Assembly (NCBI RefSeq): GCF_002920535.1
Contig: NZ_PQSS01000042.1
Coordinates: forward strand, 1-64,000
Direction: 5' to 3'
Length of the DNA: 64,000 nt
From: Streptomyces sp. Ru71
Lineage (GTDB): Bacteria; Actinomycetota; Actinomycetes; Streptomycetales; Streptomycetaceae
The position numbers and the translations under genes were made by a program. A model generated the notes under the pieces. That model saw only the letters and a program-made list of their open reading frames with translations, was not told the DNA's origin and searched no databases. Of this stretch, positions 25,105-33,328 are shown piece by piece; the first letter of the stretch is position 1, and each line of letters begins with the position of its first letter.

Positions 25105-25143
25105 ATCGCGCTGGACTCCGCCGGGTCCAGCGCGATCTTTTTT
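25105..25143 (+). terminator. Strong intrinsic terminator after bldC
   Basis: A perfect 12-bp stem (atcgcgctggac / gtccagcgcgat) with an 8-nt loop is followed by a run of six to seven T at 25137-25143. Such a classical T-tailed terminator is unusual in this genome. The rest of 24977-25412 shows no gene that I can support. Confidence 0.92.
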
Positions 25144-25412
25144 GTGCCCGCGAGGTGCGACCTGGGGCGGCGCTGTGCGCGTCCTTGTCGGAGTCTGGTG
25201 GAGGCCTGCGGAGACGCCCTGACACAGGTGCAATTGCACATATTAAATTGACGGGGTGTAGGAACCGGGTAAGAACCACGGCTCAGGAAACTCGTCTGGT
25301 GACTCCCGTCACAGGCGACGATCCTTGTTGGCCGAGCATCCCGTGCGCTAGAGGAAGCACACATTCCAGCGTCCCACGCACCCACGGGTGTTGGGCACCA
25401 CGACGCACCCAC

Positions 25413-25601
25413 TCAGGCCGGACGCTCCTCCTCCACCCGCTCCCCCGGCGCCGGCTGAGGAGTGGAGGGCGGCGCGGCCAGAGCCAGCCGCAGCAGGTGA
25501 TGACAGATCGGACAGTGCCGGGTCAGATGCCGGTAGGACGAAGCGGCCGACAGATGCGCCCGGAGCAGTGCCCGCGTCTCGTGCCTGGCCGATGCCGCCA
25601 T
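25413..25601 (-). CDS. DUF6274-like small protein
   Basis: This 62-residue protein begins AASARHETRALLRAHLSAASSYRHL and carries THCP-like sequence (LTRHCPICHHLLRLAL), with one CxxC pair (residues about 31-34) and several His that could bind a metal. I recall this pattern as the Streptomyces DUF6274 family of unknown function. The last 20 residues are Pro/Glu-rich. It is transcribed toward bldC and separated from the tRNA-Asp by a 240-bp spacer with only a terminator hairpin. Confidence 0.65.
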   Translation of the reverse strand: MAASARHETRALLRAHLSAASSYRHLTRHCPICHHLLRLALAAPPSTPQPAPGERVEEERPA

Positions 25602-25841
25602 ACGCCACCTCCGTCAGCCCCCGAGGGGAACGGGCCCGTGCTTCTGGGGTACTGGCGGAATGTGACGCCGTCAAGGCCACGGGGACGCCCCACAGGGGCA
25701 CGGAAGCGCGTACGGAGGCCAACAGGCCCACACACCGGGCAAGCCCCTCCTGACGGCGTTTCACGGCCCGCGCGGGCCGTGAGAGGCGCGCTGAACGGGC
25801 GAGGGCCCAGGACCCGGCTTCCACACCGATACGCACACGAA

Positions 25842-25871
25842 AAGGGCCCGTCCGCTGCCGGACGGGCCCTT
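25842..25871 (-). terminator. Terminator of tRNA-Asp copy 1
   Basis: A perfect 13-bp stem (aagggcccgtccg / cggacgggccctt) with a 4-nt loop lies 8 bp downstream of the minus-strand tRNA-Asp. On that strand it is followed by a short T-run. Confidence 0.85.
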
Positions 25872-25879
25872 CCTCACTG

Positions 25880-25954
25880 CGGTCCTGACGGGATTTGAAC
25901 CCGCGGCCTCCACCTTGACAGGGTGGCGAGCACTCCAAACTGCTCCACAGGACC
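25880..25954 (-). tRNA. tRNA-Asp(GTC), copy 1
   Basis: The minus strand gives a 75-nt cloverleaf: acceptor GGTCCTG/CAGGACC, anticodon stem CCACC/GGTGG with loop CTGTCAA (anticodon GTC), T-loop TTCAAAT, and discriminator G as expected for Asp. It is identical to the copy at 30188-30262. It lies downstream of hrpA on the same strand. Confidence 0.97.
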
Positions 25955-26046
25955 AGGTTTCGCGGCGCTTGCCGTGCTTGCGCTGCGAGAAGGACTGTAC
26001 AGGAGGGTGAGCCCCCTGGTCGAACTCACCCTCCGTGCCCGTCCCG

Positions 26047-29000
26047 TCACGGCGCAGCGGCGTCGATCGCCTTCACGATCCGCTTGTCCGAGATCGGATA
26101 CGCCGTGCCCAGCGCATGGGCGAAATAGCTCACCCGAAGCTCCTCGATCATCCAGCGGATGTCCAGCACCTGCTGCGGCACCGGCCGGCCCCGCGGCATC
26201 TGCTCCAGCAGCCACGCGTACTCGTCCTGCATCTCGTGGACCTTCTCCATACGCGTGGTGTCCCGCTGCACGTTCGTCGGCATCTGCTGCAGCCGACGGT
26301 CCGCCGCGATCAGATAGCGCATCAGGTCCGGCAGCCGCCGCAGCCCCGTCGCCGTCACAAAACCCGGCCGCACCAACGCATCCAGCTGCTTGCGCACATC
26401 CTGCAGATTCGCCAGCAGCGCCGGACTGCTCACCGCCTTCAGCCGGCGCTCACAGGCCTGCCACGCCGCCAGCACCTGCTGGACCTGGCCCACCGTGCGC
26501 ACCGTCGCGTCCACGATCTCCGCGCGCACCTTGTCGTACAGCTTCCGGAACGACTCCTCGTCCCACGCCGGCCCGCCGAAGTCCCCGATCAGCTTGTCCG
26601 CCGCCGCCATCGCACAGTCGTCGAACAGCGCCTGGATCGACCCGTGCGGATTCGCCGACAGCGCGAGCTTCTGAGGGTTCGTGAGCTTCTCGGATGCGAA
26701 CTTCGCCGGGTTGACCGGGATGTTGCGCAGGATCAGCCGCCGCGTGCCCTTCCACATCGCCTCCGCCTGCTCCGCCTCCGTGTCGAACAGGCGCACGGAG
26801 ACCGTGTCACCGTCGTCCACCAGCGCCGGATACGCCTTCACCGGCTGCCCCGCGCGACGGGTCTCGAAGACCCGGCTGAGCGTGCCGATCGTCCAGTCGG
26901 TCAGCCCCTTGCGCTCCAGGGACTCCCCGCCCTGACGCTCCGCCGTCGCCGCCGCGGCCTGCGAGAGCGCCTTGCGGGCCTTCGGCTTCAGCCTGAGCTT
27001 CAGCGCCTCCAGGTCCTTGTCCTCGGCCAGCTTCCGCCGCCGCTCGTCGACGATCCGGAAAGTGATCTTCAGATGGTCGGGGACCTTCGCCCAGTCGAAG
27101 TCCTCCGCCTCGAACGGGACACCGACCATCCGCTTCAGCTCACGCGCCATCGTCACGGTCAGCGGCTCCTGCAACGGCGTCGCCCGCTCCAGGAACGCCT
27201 TCGCATAGTTCGGCGCCGGCACATAGTTACGGCGGATCGGCTTCGGCAGCGACCGGATCAGCTCCGTGACCAGCTCCTCCCGCAGACCCGGGATCTGCCA
27301 GTCGAAGCCCTCGTCGACGACCTGATTGAGCACCTGCAGCGGGATGTGGACCGTCACACCGTCCGCGTCCGCACCCGGCTCGAACTGGTACGTCACCCGG
27401 AACTTCAGCGGACCCTGCCGCCACGCATCGGGATAGTCGGCCTTCGTGACCGCCTCCGCCGACTCCCGGATCAGCATCTCCCGCTCGAAGTCCAGGAAAT
27501 CCGGCTGCTCATGCCGCTTGCGCTTCCACCACGAGTCGAAATGCGCACCCGACACCACATGCTCGGGCACCCGCTGGTCATAGAAGTCGAACAGCGTCTC
27601 GTCATCCACCACGATGTCGCGACGCCGCGCCCGATGCTCCAGCTCCTCGACCTCGCTGAGCAGCCTGCGGTTGTCCGAGAAGAACTTGTGATGCGTACGC
27701 CAGTCACCCTCCACCAGCGCGTTGCGGATGAACAACTCGCGGCTGACCTCGGGATCGATCCGGCCGTAGTTCACCTTGCGCTGGGCGACGATCGGCACGC
27801 CGTACAGCGTCACCTTCTCGTACGCCATCACCGCCGCCTGATCCTTCTCCCAGTGCGGCTCGCTGTACGTCCGCTTGATCAGATGCCCGGCGAGCGGCTC
27901 CACCCACTCCGGCTCGATCTTCGCGTTGACCCGCGCCCACAGACGCGACGTCTCCACCAGCTCCGCCGACATCAGGAAACGCGGCTGCTTCCTGAACAGC
28001 GCCGAACCCGGGAAGATCGCGAACTTGGCGCTACGAGCACCCAGATACTCGTTCTTGTTGCCGTCCTTGACGTCCTTCATCCCGATGTGGGACAGCAGAC
28101 CGGCCAGCAGCGAGACATGGATGCGATCGGCCGGCGCATCGTCCTCGTTGACCCGGATCCCCATCTGCTTCGCGACCGTGCGCAGCTGCGTGTAGATGTC
28201 CTGCCACTCGCGAATCCGCAGGAAGTTCAGATACTCCTGCTTGCACATCCGCCGGAACGAACTGGACCCCCGCTCCTTCTGCTGCTCACGGATGTACCGC
28301 CACAGATTCAGATACGCGAGGAAATCACTCGTCTCGTCCTTGAACCGGGCGTGCTGCTGGTCCGCCTGCGCCTGCTTGTCGGCGGGACGCTCACGCGGAT
28401 CCTGAATGGACAGCGCCGCCGCTATGACCATCACCTCGCGGACACAGCCGTTCCTGTCCGCCTCCAGCACCATCCGGGCCAGACGCGGATCCACCGGCAG
28501 CTGGGCGAGCTTGCGCCCCGTGTCCGTCAGCCGCTTGCGCGGATCCTTCTGCGCCGGATCCAGAGCATGCAGCTCCTGCAGCAGCTGGACACCGTCGCGG
28601 ATGTTGCGGTGATCCGGCGGATCGATGAACGGGAACTTCTCGATGTCACCGAGCCCCGCGGCCGTCATCTGCAGGATGACCGAGGCCAGGTTCGTCCGCA
28701 GGATCTCCGCGTCCGTGAACTCCGGGCGGGCCTCGAAGTCCTCCTCGCTGTACAGCCGGATACAGATACCGTCCGACGTACGGCCACAACGGCCCTTGCG
28801 CTGATTCGCGCTCGCCTGCGAGATCGGCTCGATCGGCAGCCGCTGCACCTTCGTGCGATGGCTGTACCGGCTGATCCGGGCGAAGCCAGGATCGATCACA
28901 TACTTGATACCGGGCACGGTCAGGGACGTCTCGGCGACATTGGTCGCCAGAACGATCCTGCGCCCACTGTGCGGCTGGAAGACCCGATGCTGCTCCGCAT

Positions 29001-29991
29001 GCGACAGCCGGGCATACAGCGGCAGCACCTCCGTGAACCGGTACTGCTTCTTCACCAGCGCGTCCGCCGTGTCCCGGATCTCCCGCTCACCGGAGAGGAA
29101 CACCAGGATGTCCCCCGGCCCCTCCGCCATCAGCTCCTCGACCGCATCCGTGATCGCGGTGATCTGATCCCGGTCCGCGTCATCGCCGTCCTCCTCCAGC
29201 AGAGGCCGGTAACGGACCTCCACCGGATACGTCCGGCCACTGACCTCGACGATCGGCGCATCACCGAAGTGCCGCGAAAACCGCTCCGGATCGATCGTCG
29301 CCGACGTGATGACGACCTTCAGATCCGGCCGCTTCGGCAGCAGCTGCGCCAGATACCCCAGCAGGAAGTCGATGTTCAGAGACCGCTCGTGCGCCTCGTC
29401 GATGATGATCGTGTCGTAGGCGCGCAGCTCGCGGTCCGTCTGGATCTCGGCGAGCAGAATGCCGTCCGTCATCAGCTTGATGAAGGTCGCGTCCGGATTC
29501 ACCTGGTCGGTGAACCGCACCTTCCAGCCGACGGCCTCCCCGAGCGGCGTGCGCAGCTCCTCCGCCACCCGCTCCGCGACCGTACGAGCGGCGATCCGGC
29601 GCGGCTGCGTGTGCCCGATCATGCCGCGCACACCCCGGCCCAGCTCCAGACAGATCTTCGGGATCTGCGTGGTCTTACCGGACCCGGTCTCACCAGCGAC
29701 GATGACCACCTGGTGATCACGGATCGCCGCCGCGATCTCGTCCTTCTTCTGGCTGACCGGAAGCTGCTCGGGATACGACACGGCGGGCACCCGCCCACGC
29801 CGGGCGGCCATCCGCTCCTCGGCCTTGCCGACCTCGGCCTCGATCTCCGCGACAACAGCGGCACGCGCCTCCGGCTTCCGGATCTTGCGCGCACCTTCGA
29901 GCCTGCGCCCGAGCCGGTGCGCATCACGCAGGGACAGCTCGGACAGACGGGGCGCGAGAGCGCCGAGGGCGGGGGCAGGGTGCGTAGACAT
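26047..29991 (-). CDS. hrpA: ATP-dependent RNA helicase HrpA
   Basis: HrpA is a DEAH-box 3'-5' RNA helicase. In E. coli it rescues collided ribosomes and processes mRNA. The 1314-residue product has the full family length. Motif I is VVIVAGETGSGKTTQIPK near residue 95, motif Ia is GMIGHTQPRRIAARTVAER, motif II is IIIDEAHERSLNIDFL near residue 195, motif III is VITSATID, and motif VI is QRKGRCGRTSDG near 400. The winged-helix, ratchet and OB-like domains follow. The large C-terminal DUF3418 part runs from about residue 750 to the end. The ATG at 29991 is preceded by the tRNA cluster's terminator on the same strand. Identical tRNA-Asp genes flank the gene. Confidence 0.95.
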   Translation of the reverse strand: MSTHPAPALGALAPRLSELSLRDAHRLGRRLEGARKIRKPEARAAVVAEIEAEVGKAEERMAARRGRVPAVSYPEQLPVSQKKDEIAAAIRDHQVVIVAGETGSGKTTQIPKICLELGRGVRGMIGHTQPRRIAARTVAERVAEELRTPLGEAVGWKVRFTDQVNPDATFIKLMTDGILLAEIQTDRELRAYDTIIIDEAHERSLNIDFLLGYLAQLLPKRPDLKVVITSATIDPERFSRHFGDAPIVEVSGRTYPVEVRYRPLLEEDGDDADRDQITAITDAVEELMAEGPGDILVFLSGEREIRDTADALVKKQYRFTEVLPLYARLSHAEQHRVFQPHSGRRIVLATNVAETSLTVPGIKYVIDPGFARISRYSHRTKVQRLPIEPISQASANQRKGRCGRTSDGICIRLYSEEDFEARPEFTDAEILRTNLASVILQMTAAGLGDIEKFPFIDPPDHRNIRDGVQLLQELHALDPAQKDPRKRLTDTGRKLAQLPVDPRLARMVLEADRNGCVREVMVIAAALSIQDPRERPADKQAQADQQHARFKDETSDFLAYLNLWRYIREQQKERGSSSFRRMCKQEYLNFLRIREWQDIYTQLRTVAKQMGIRVNEDDAPADRIHVSLLAGLLSHIGMKDVKDGNKNEYLGARSAKFAIFPGSALFRKQPRFLMSAELVETSRLWARVNAKIEPEWVEPLAGHLIKRTYSEPHWEKDQAAVMAYEKVTLYGVPIVAQRKVNYGRIDPEVSRELFIRNALVEGDWRTHHKFFSDNRRLLSEVEELEHRARRRDIVVDDETLFDFYDQRVPEHVVSGAHFDSWWKRKRHEQPDFLDFEREMLIRESAEAVTKADYPDAWRQGPLKFRVTYQFEPGADADGVTVHIPLQVLNQVVDEGFDWQIPGLREELVTELIRSLPKPIRRNYVPAPNYAKAFLERATPLQEPLTVTMARELKRMVGVPFEAEDFDWAKVPDHLKITFRIVDERRRKLAEDKDLEALKLRLKPKARKALSQAAAATAERQGGESLERKGLTDWTIGTLSRVFETRRAGQPVKAYPALVDDGDTVSVRLFDTEAEQAEAMWKGTRRLILRNIPVNPAKFASEKLTNPQKLALSANPHGSIQALFDDCAMAAADKLIGDFGGPAWDEESFRKLYDKVRAEIVDATVRTVGQVQQVLAAWQACERRLKAVSSPALLANLQDVRKQLDALVRPGFVTATGLRRLPDLMRYLIAADRRLQQMPTNVQRDTTRMEKVHEMQDEYAWLLEQMPRGRPVPQQVLDIRWMIEELRVSYFAHALGTAYPISDKRIVKAIDAAAP

Positions 29992-30055
29992 ACGCGATCC
30001 AGGATCTCACCTCACGGAAAATCCTGGCGACTGGATTTGGGGCGGGGAGAACAAC

Positions 30056-30083
30056 AAGGCCCCGATCCGGGGATCGGGGCCTT
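30056..30083 (-). terminator. Terminator of the Glu-Asp-Phe tRNA cluster
   Basis: A 13-bp stem (aaggccccgatcc / ggatcggggcctt) lies 5 bp downstream of tRNA-Phe on the minus strand. It should stop the tRNA transcript before hrpA. Confidence 0.85.
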
Positions 30084-30088
30084 TGCTG

Positions 30089-30162
30089 TGGCTGGGGCCG
30101 GGGTCGAACCGGCGACCTATCGCTTTTCAGGCGATCGCTCGTACCAACTGAGCTACCCAGCC
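30089..30162 (-). tRNA. tRNA-Phe(GAA)
   Basis: The 74-nt cloverleaf on the minus strand has acceptor GGCTGGG/CCCAGCC, anticodon stem ATCGC/GCGAT with loop CTGAAAA (anticodon GAA), T-loop TTCGACC, and discriminator A. It is the last gene of the tRNA cluster. Confidence 0.97.
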
Positions 30163-30187
30163 GTCAAGGCCTTTTGTAAAGCCTTGG

Positions 30188-30262
30188 CGGTCCTGACGGG
30201 ATTTGAACCCGCGGCCTCCACCTTGACAGGGTGGCGAGCACTCCAAACTGCTCCACAGGACC
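30188..30262 (-). tRNA. tRNA-Asp(GTC), copy 2
   Basis: The 75-nt sequence is the same as at 25880-25954 (anticodon GTC). The exact match extends one base on each side (30187-30263). It is the middle gene of the Glu-Asp-Phe cluster. Confidence 0.97.
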
Positions 30263-30322
30263 AAGTGGTGTCTGCGCTTGTCTTCGGCTGACGCCTAGGA
30301 CAGTGTCGCACACGATACTGCG

Positions 30323-30395
30323 TGCCCCCAACGGGATTCGAACCCGTGCTACCGCCTTGAAAGGGCGGCGTCCTAGGCCGCTAGACGATGAGGGC
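30323..30395 (-). tRNA. tRNA-Glu(TTC)
   Basis: The 73-nt cloverleaf on the minus strand has acceptor GCCCTCA/TGGGGGC, anticodon stem CCGCC/GGCGG with loop CTTTCAA (anticodon TTC), and T-loop TTCGAAT. It is the first gene of the cluster Glu-Asp-Phe. Confidence 0.96.
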
Positions 30396-30476
30396 TATCG
30401 GCCCGCCTGGGCGCTTCTCAGCGCGTCGGGGACGTGAGAAGCATATGGGATGGCGGGGGGTATCGCCAAAACGGTT

Positions 30477-32063
30477 TCAGGGGCGGGTGGGCGACGGGCC
30501 CGACCGGGACGGCGGGGTCGTGGGTGAGGGAGACTGCGGGGTGGGTGTCGCGCCTGGCTGGTTGTCCTTCGGGAGGTGGCGGCTCACCTCCGCTGTCGTC
30601 AGGCCCAGGCCGCCCAGTTCGATCTCGTCCCAGGCCTGCAGGCGGTGAGTGTCGCGGTCCAGGTAGAGGATCGAGGCCTCGATCGGGTCGGGGTGCTTGC
30701 CCTCCACCGCGCGCAGGCCGCTGCCGCCCGTGGAGCCCTCGACGCGCAGCCGGGTGCCGTAGCGGAGGATCTCGGTCGCTTCGTGGTGGATGTGGCCGGC
30801 CAGGGCCAGCGGGACCTCGCCGTCCGTCTGGCGGGCGGCGACCGGTTCGTGGGCGATGGCGATGTCGACCGGCGTGCCCTGGGCCTTCTGGTCGCGCAGC
30901 GCGGAGGCGAGGCGGGCGCCGGCCAGTTCCTCGGCCGCGTCTCCGCCGGGCTGGACGGAGCGGTCGGGGGTGTACTGGGGGTCGCCGATGCCGGCGAAGC
31001 GCAGTCCGGCGACCGTGACGGCGCGGCCGTCGTCCAGGACGTGGACGTTCTTCAGGTGTTCGAGGTAGCGCTGGGTGGTCGCGGAGTCGTGGTTGCCGCG
31101 GACCCAGATGTAGGGGGCGCCCAGGTCGGGGATGGGGTCGAGGAAGCCGTTCTCGGCGGCGGTGCCGTGGTCCATGGTGTCGCCGGAGTCGACGATCACG
31201 TCGGCCTTGTACTGCTCGACGAGCGAGCCGATGATCTTCCAGCTCGCCGGGTTGAGGTGGATGTCGGAGACGTGCAGGACGCGGATCGTGGTGGGGTCCG
31301 GCTGGAAGGCGGGGAGCGTGGAGGTGACGTCGTAGAGCTTGGTGACGTTGGTGACCAGGCGGGCGAGTTCCTTCTGGTAGACGTCGAACTCCGTGACGAT
31401 GCTGCGGGCGTTGCCCACCAGGGAGGGGGCCGAGGAGAGCAGGCCGGAGAACTTGGGTTCGAGGACGGACTTGGGGTTCCAGGTGGCGTACGCGGTCACT
31501 CCGGAGGCGGCCAGGAGGGTGAGGGCGAGGCCGCCGGCGGTGAGGGCGCGGCGGGGGCGGCGGTAGACGGCGAGGCCGAGGGCGGTGGCGCCGGTGACGA
31601 CGGCGACGCCGGAGCGCAGGGCGAGGTCGAGGGTGCCGTGTTCGACGTCGCGGGTGACTTCGTCCTGGAGGCCGGAGATGCGTTCGGGGTGGTCGACGAG
31701 GGCCTGGGCGCGGTCGGGGTCGAGTTGGTCGACGTTGACGTCGAGGCGGACGGGGGCGTGGTGGCTGTCGAGGTGGAGGGCGCCGAGCGGGGAGACGTTG
31801 ATCTTCGTGCCGCCGGTGAGGGAGGGGCGCAGCGTCATGGTCGTGTCCATGGGGCCGACGGGTGTCCGGACGTCGCCGACGACGAGCAGGCCGAGCCAGG
31901 CGCCGATGAGGACGACGGTGATGAGGCCGCAGGCGCGGAGCCAGGGGGAGGGCTCGTCGGTGAGGGTGGGGGCGGGGTCGGCGGTCGTGCGGGGTGCCTT
32001 CCGGATCTTCCGGGCCTTCCATGCTGTGCGGGCGTGCCGGGTTGCGACGGGGACGCGGGCCAT
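30477..32063 (-). CDS. Membrane-anchored metallophosphoesterase
   Basis: This 528-residue protein has a cytosolic basic N-terminus and a membrane segment LITVVLIGAWLGLLVVGDV at residues about 46-65. An extracytoplasmic segment of about 110 residues follows. Further hydrophobic stretches lie near 180 and 200 (GGLALTLLAASGVTAYATW). The C-terminal half is a calcineurin-like phosphoesterase with metal motifs DIH (LHVSDIHLNPAS near residue 290), GD (VDSGDTMDH), GNHD (IWVRGNHDS), and GHIH (LALAGHIHHEA near 445). The tail is Pro/Thr/Ser-rich. Members of this family act on nucleotides, phospholipids or cyclic nucleotides. The substrate is unknown. It stands alone, with the zincin gene divergent to it. 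Confidence 0.88.
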   Translation of the reverse strand: MARVPVATRHARTAWKARKIRKAPRTTADPAPTLTDEPSPWLRACGLITVVLIGAWLGLLVVGDVRTPVGPMDTTMTLRPSLTGGTKINVSPLGALHLDSHHAPVRLDVNVDQLDPDRAQALVDHPERISGLQDEVTRDVEHGTLDLALRSGVAVVTGATALGLAVYRRPRRALTAGGLALTLLAASGVTAYATWNPKSVLEPKFSGLLSSAPSLVGNARSIVTEFDVYQKELARLVTNVTKLYDVTSTLPAFQPDPTTIRVLHVSDIHLNPASWKIIGSLVEQYKADVIVDSGDTMDHGTAAENGFLDPIPDLGAPYIWVRGNHDSATTQRYLEHLKNVHVLDDGRAVTVAGLRFAGIGDPQYTPDRSVQPGGDAAEELAGARLASALRDQKAQGTPVDIAIAHEPVAARQTDGEVPLALAGHIHHEATEILRYGTRLRVEGSTGGSGLRAVEGKHPDPIEASILYLDRDTHRLQAWDEIELGGLGLTTAEVSRHLPKDNQPGATPTPQSPSPTTPPSRSGPSPTRP

Positions 32064-32146
32064 TGGTCCCGTATGCCCAGGTGCGGGGGTGGATATGCGG
32101 CGGCTTGTGACGGCCGTACGCGGGTGTCGTGGCGGACAATGGCGGT

Positions 32147-32497
32147 GTGCTGGAGATGACGCGCGAGGAGTTCGAGGAACTGGTCGCCGAGGCGTTGGAC
32201 CGGATTCCGCCGGAGCTGACGCGGCTGATGGACAACGTCGCGGTGTTCGTGGAGGACGAGCCGCCGGCGGGTGATCCCGAGCTGCTCGGGCTGTACGAGG
32301 GCACGCCGTTGACGGAGCGTGGGGAGTGGTACGCGGGGGTGCTGCCGGATCGGATCACCGTGTTCCGGGGGCCGACGCTGCGGTTCTGCGGGAGTCGTGA
32401 GGAGGTCGTCGAGGAGGTCGAGATCACGGTGGTGCACGAGGTCGCGCATCATTTCGGGATCGACGACGCCCGGTTGCACGCGCTGGGGTACGGATAG
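32147..32497 (+). CDS. Small metallopeptidase (zincin) family protein
   Basis: This protein of about 116 residues belongs to the short actinobacterial zincin-like metallopeptidase family. The C-terminal active-site helix is EITVVHEVAHHFGIDDARLHALGYG. It holds the HExxH motif and the downstream Asp/His that replace the usual third ligand. The segment LYEGTPLTERGEWYAG is also typical. It has no signal peptide, so it is cytosolic. The start is uncertain: GTG 32147 gives (M)LEMTREEFEELV, while GTG 32129 would add six residues and ATG 32156 would remove three. No strong ribosome site decides between them. The substrate is unknown. Confidence 0.85.
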   Translation: MLEMTREEFEELVAEALDRIPPELTRLMDNVAVFVEDEPPAGDPELLGLYEGTPLTERGEWYAGVLPDRITVFRGPTLRFCGSREEVVEEVEITVVHEVAHHFGIDDARLHALGYG

Positions 32498-32591
32498 GCG
32501 GGTGCGCGCGCCGGGCCGTGGCGGGGCGTGTCCTCTTGTGGGCGGCGGGAGTTGGGCAGGTTGACTCTCCCTCATCCCGGAGGTGGCTTCC

Positions 32592-33119
32592 GTGCGCCGC
32601 TTGTACGTACCCGTCCGCTTGGCCGCCGCGGTGATGGCCGTGGCCGCGGCCGCCGGCTGTATGAGCGTGGGGGACGAGGACGGCGGCGGGGCGAGGCCGT
32701 CGCATTCGGCGGGGTCGCGGGGCGGTGAGGGGCCCGACGGGGGTATGGCGGTGCCGGGGGTCGGTGGGGAGGGTGGGGGCGGGCGGGACGCTCATGGGCA
32801 TGGTGATGCCAAGGGCGGGGCGGGTGCGAGCGCGCAGGCGAGTCCTTCGGTGTCGGTGCCCGGTGTGTCGTCCGTGCCGCGGGTGAGCGGTGGGCCGTCG
32901 GTGGCGCCGCGGCCCGAGCAGCCGTCCGAGCCGTCGTCGCCCAGTGCGCAGCCGTCCGCCGTGCACTCGACGCCGCCGGCGGAGCCGTCGCCGGAGCCGT
33001 CGCAGCCGCCGGCGTCCTCGGAGCCGCCGACTCCGCAGCCGTCGTCGTCGGCGCATGAGGAGACGGCTCCACAGTTGATGCAGCGGGAGCCGGCGCCGGA
33101 GGCCGGGGAGCCGGTGTGA
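32592..33119 (+). CDS. Secreted Pro/Ser-rich lipoprotein
   Basis: This 175-residue protein has a basic start (RRLYVPVRLAA), a hydrophobic stretch and a lipobox (AAAAGC near residue 23), so it should be lipid-anchored outside the membrane. The mature part has no folded domain. It is first Gly-rich, then made of Pro/Ser/Glu repeats (for example PSEPSSPSAQPS and EPSPEPSQPPASSEPP), like a cell-wall spacer. The GTG at 32592 has a ggagg site 8 bp upstream. A GTG nine bases earlier lies inside that site and is less likely. The function is unknown. Confidence 0.75.
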   Translation: MRRLYVPVRLAAAVMAVAAAAGCMSVGDEDGGGARPSHSAGSRGGEGPDGGMAVPGVGGEGGGGRDAHGHGDAKGGAGASAQASPSVSVPGVSSVPRVSGGPSVAPRPEQPSEPSSPSAQPSAVHSTPPAEPSPEPSQPPASSEPPTPQPSSSAHEETAPQLMQREPAPEAGEPV

Positions 33120-33328
33120 GCAGCGGCTCATTGGCGCGGTTTGCCTTCAGGGGTGTGAGGTGCGTATGGTGGTAGATCGTTTGATCCCATTTGCCCGGCG
33201 CCAACGCAGAAGCGCGCCGTGTGGCGCGTACTCTCCCTTGCCGTGGCGGACCGCATCGAGGCGGTCGTGTGCGAATCACGGAGTTGACGGGCGCGTGCCG
33301 ACGAGACTCCGGAAGGTTTCGCATTCGC

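Noticed and set aside
26035..30291. Open frame of over 1400 codons on the plus strand opposite hrpA
   Set aside because: It is an antisense shadow of the GC-rich hrpA gene. It is full of Arg/His/Gln/Leu, shows no domain, and runs across three tRNA-size structures, while hrpA has all helicase motifs.
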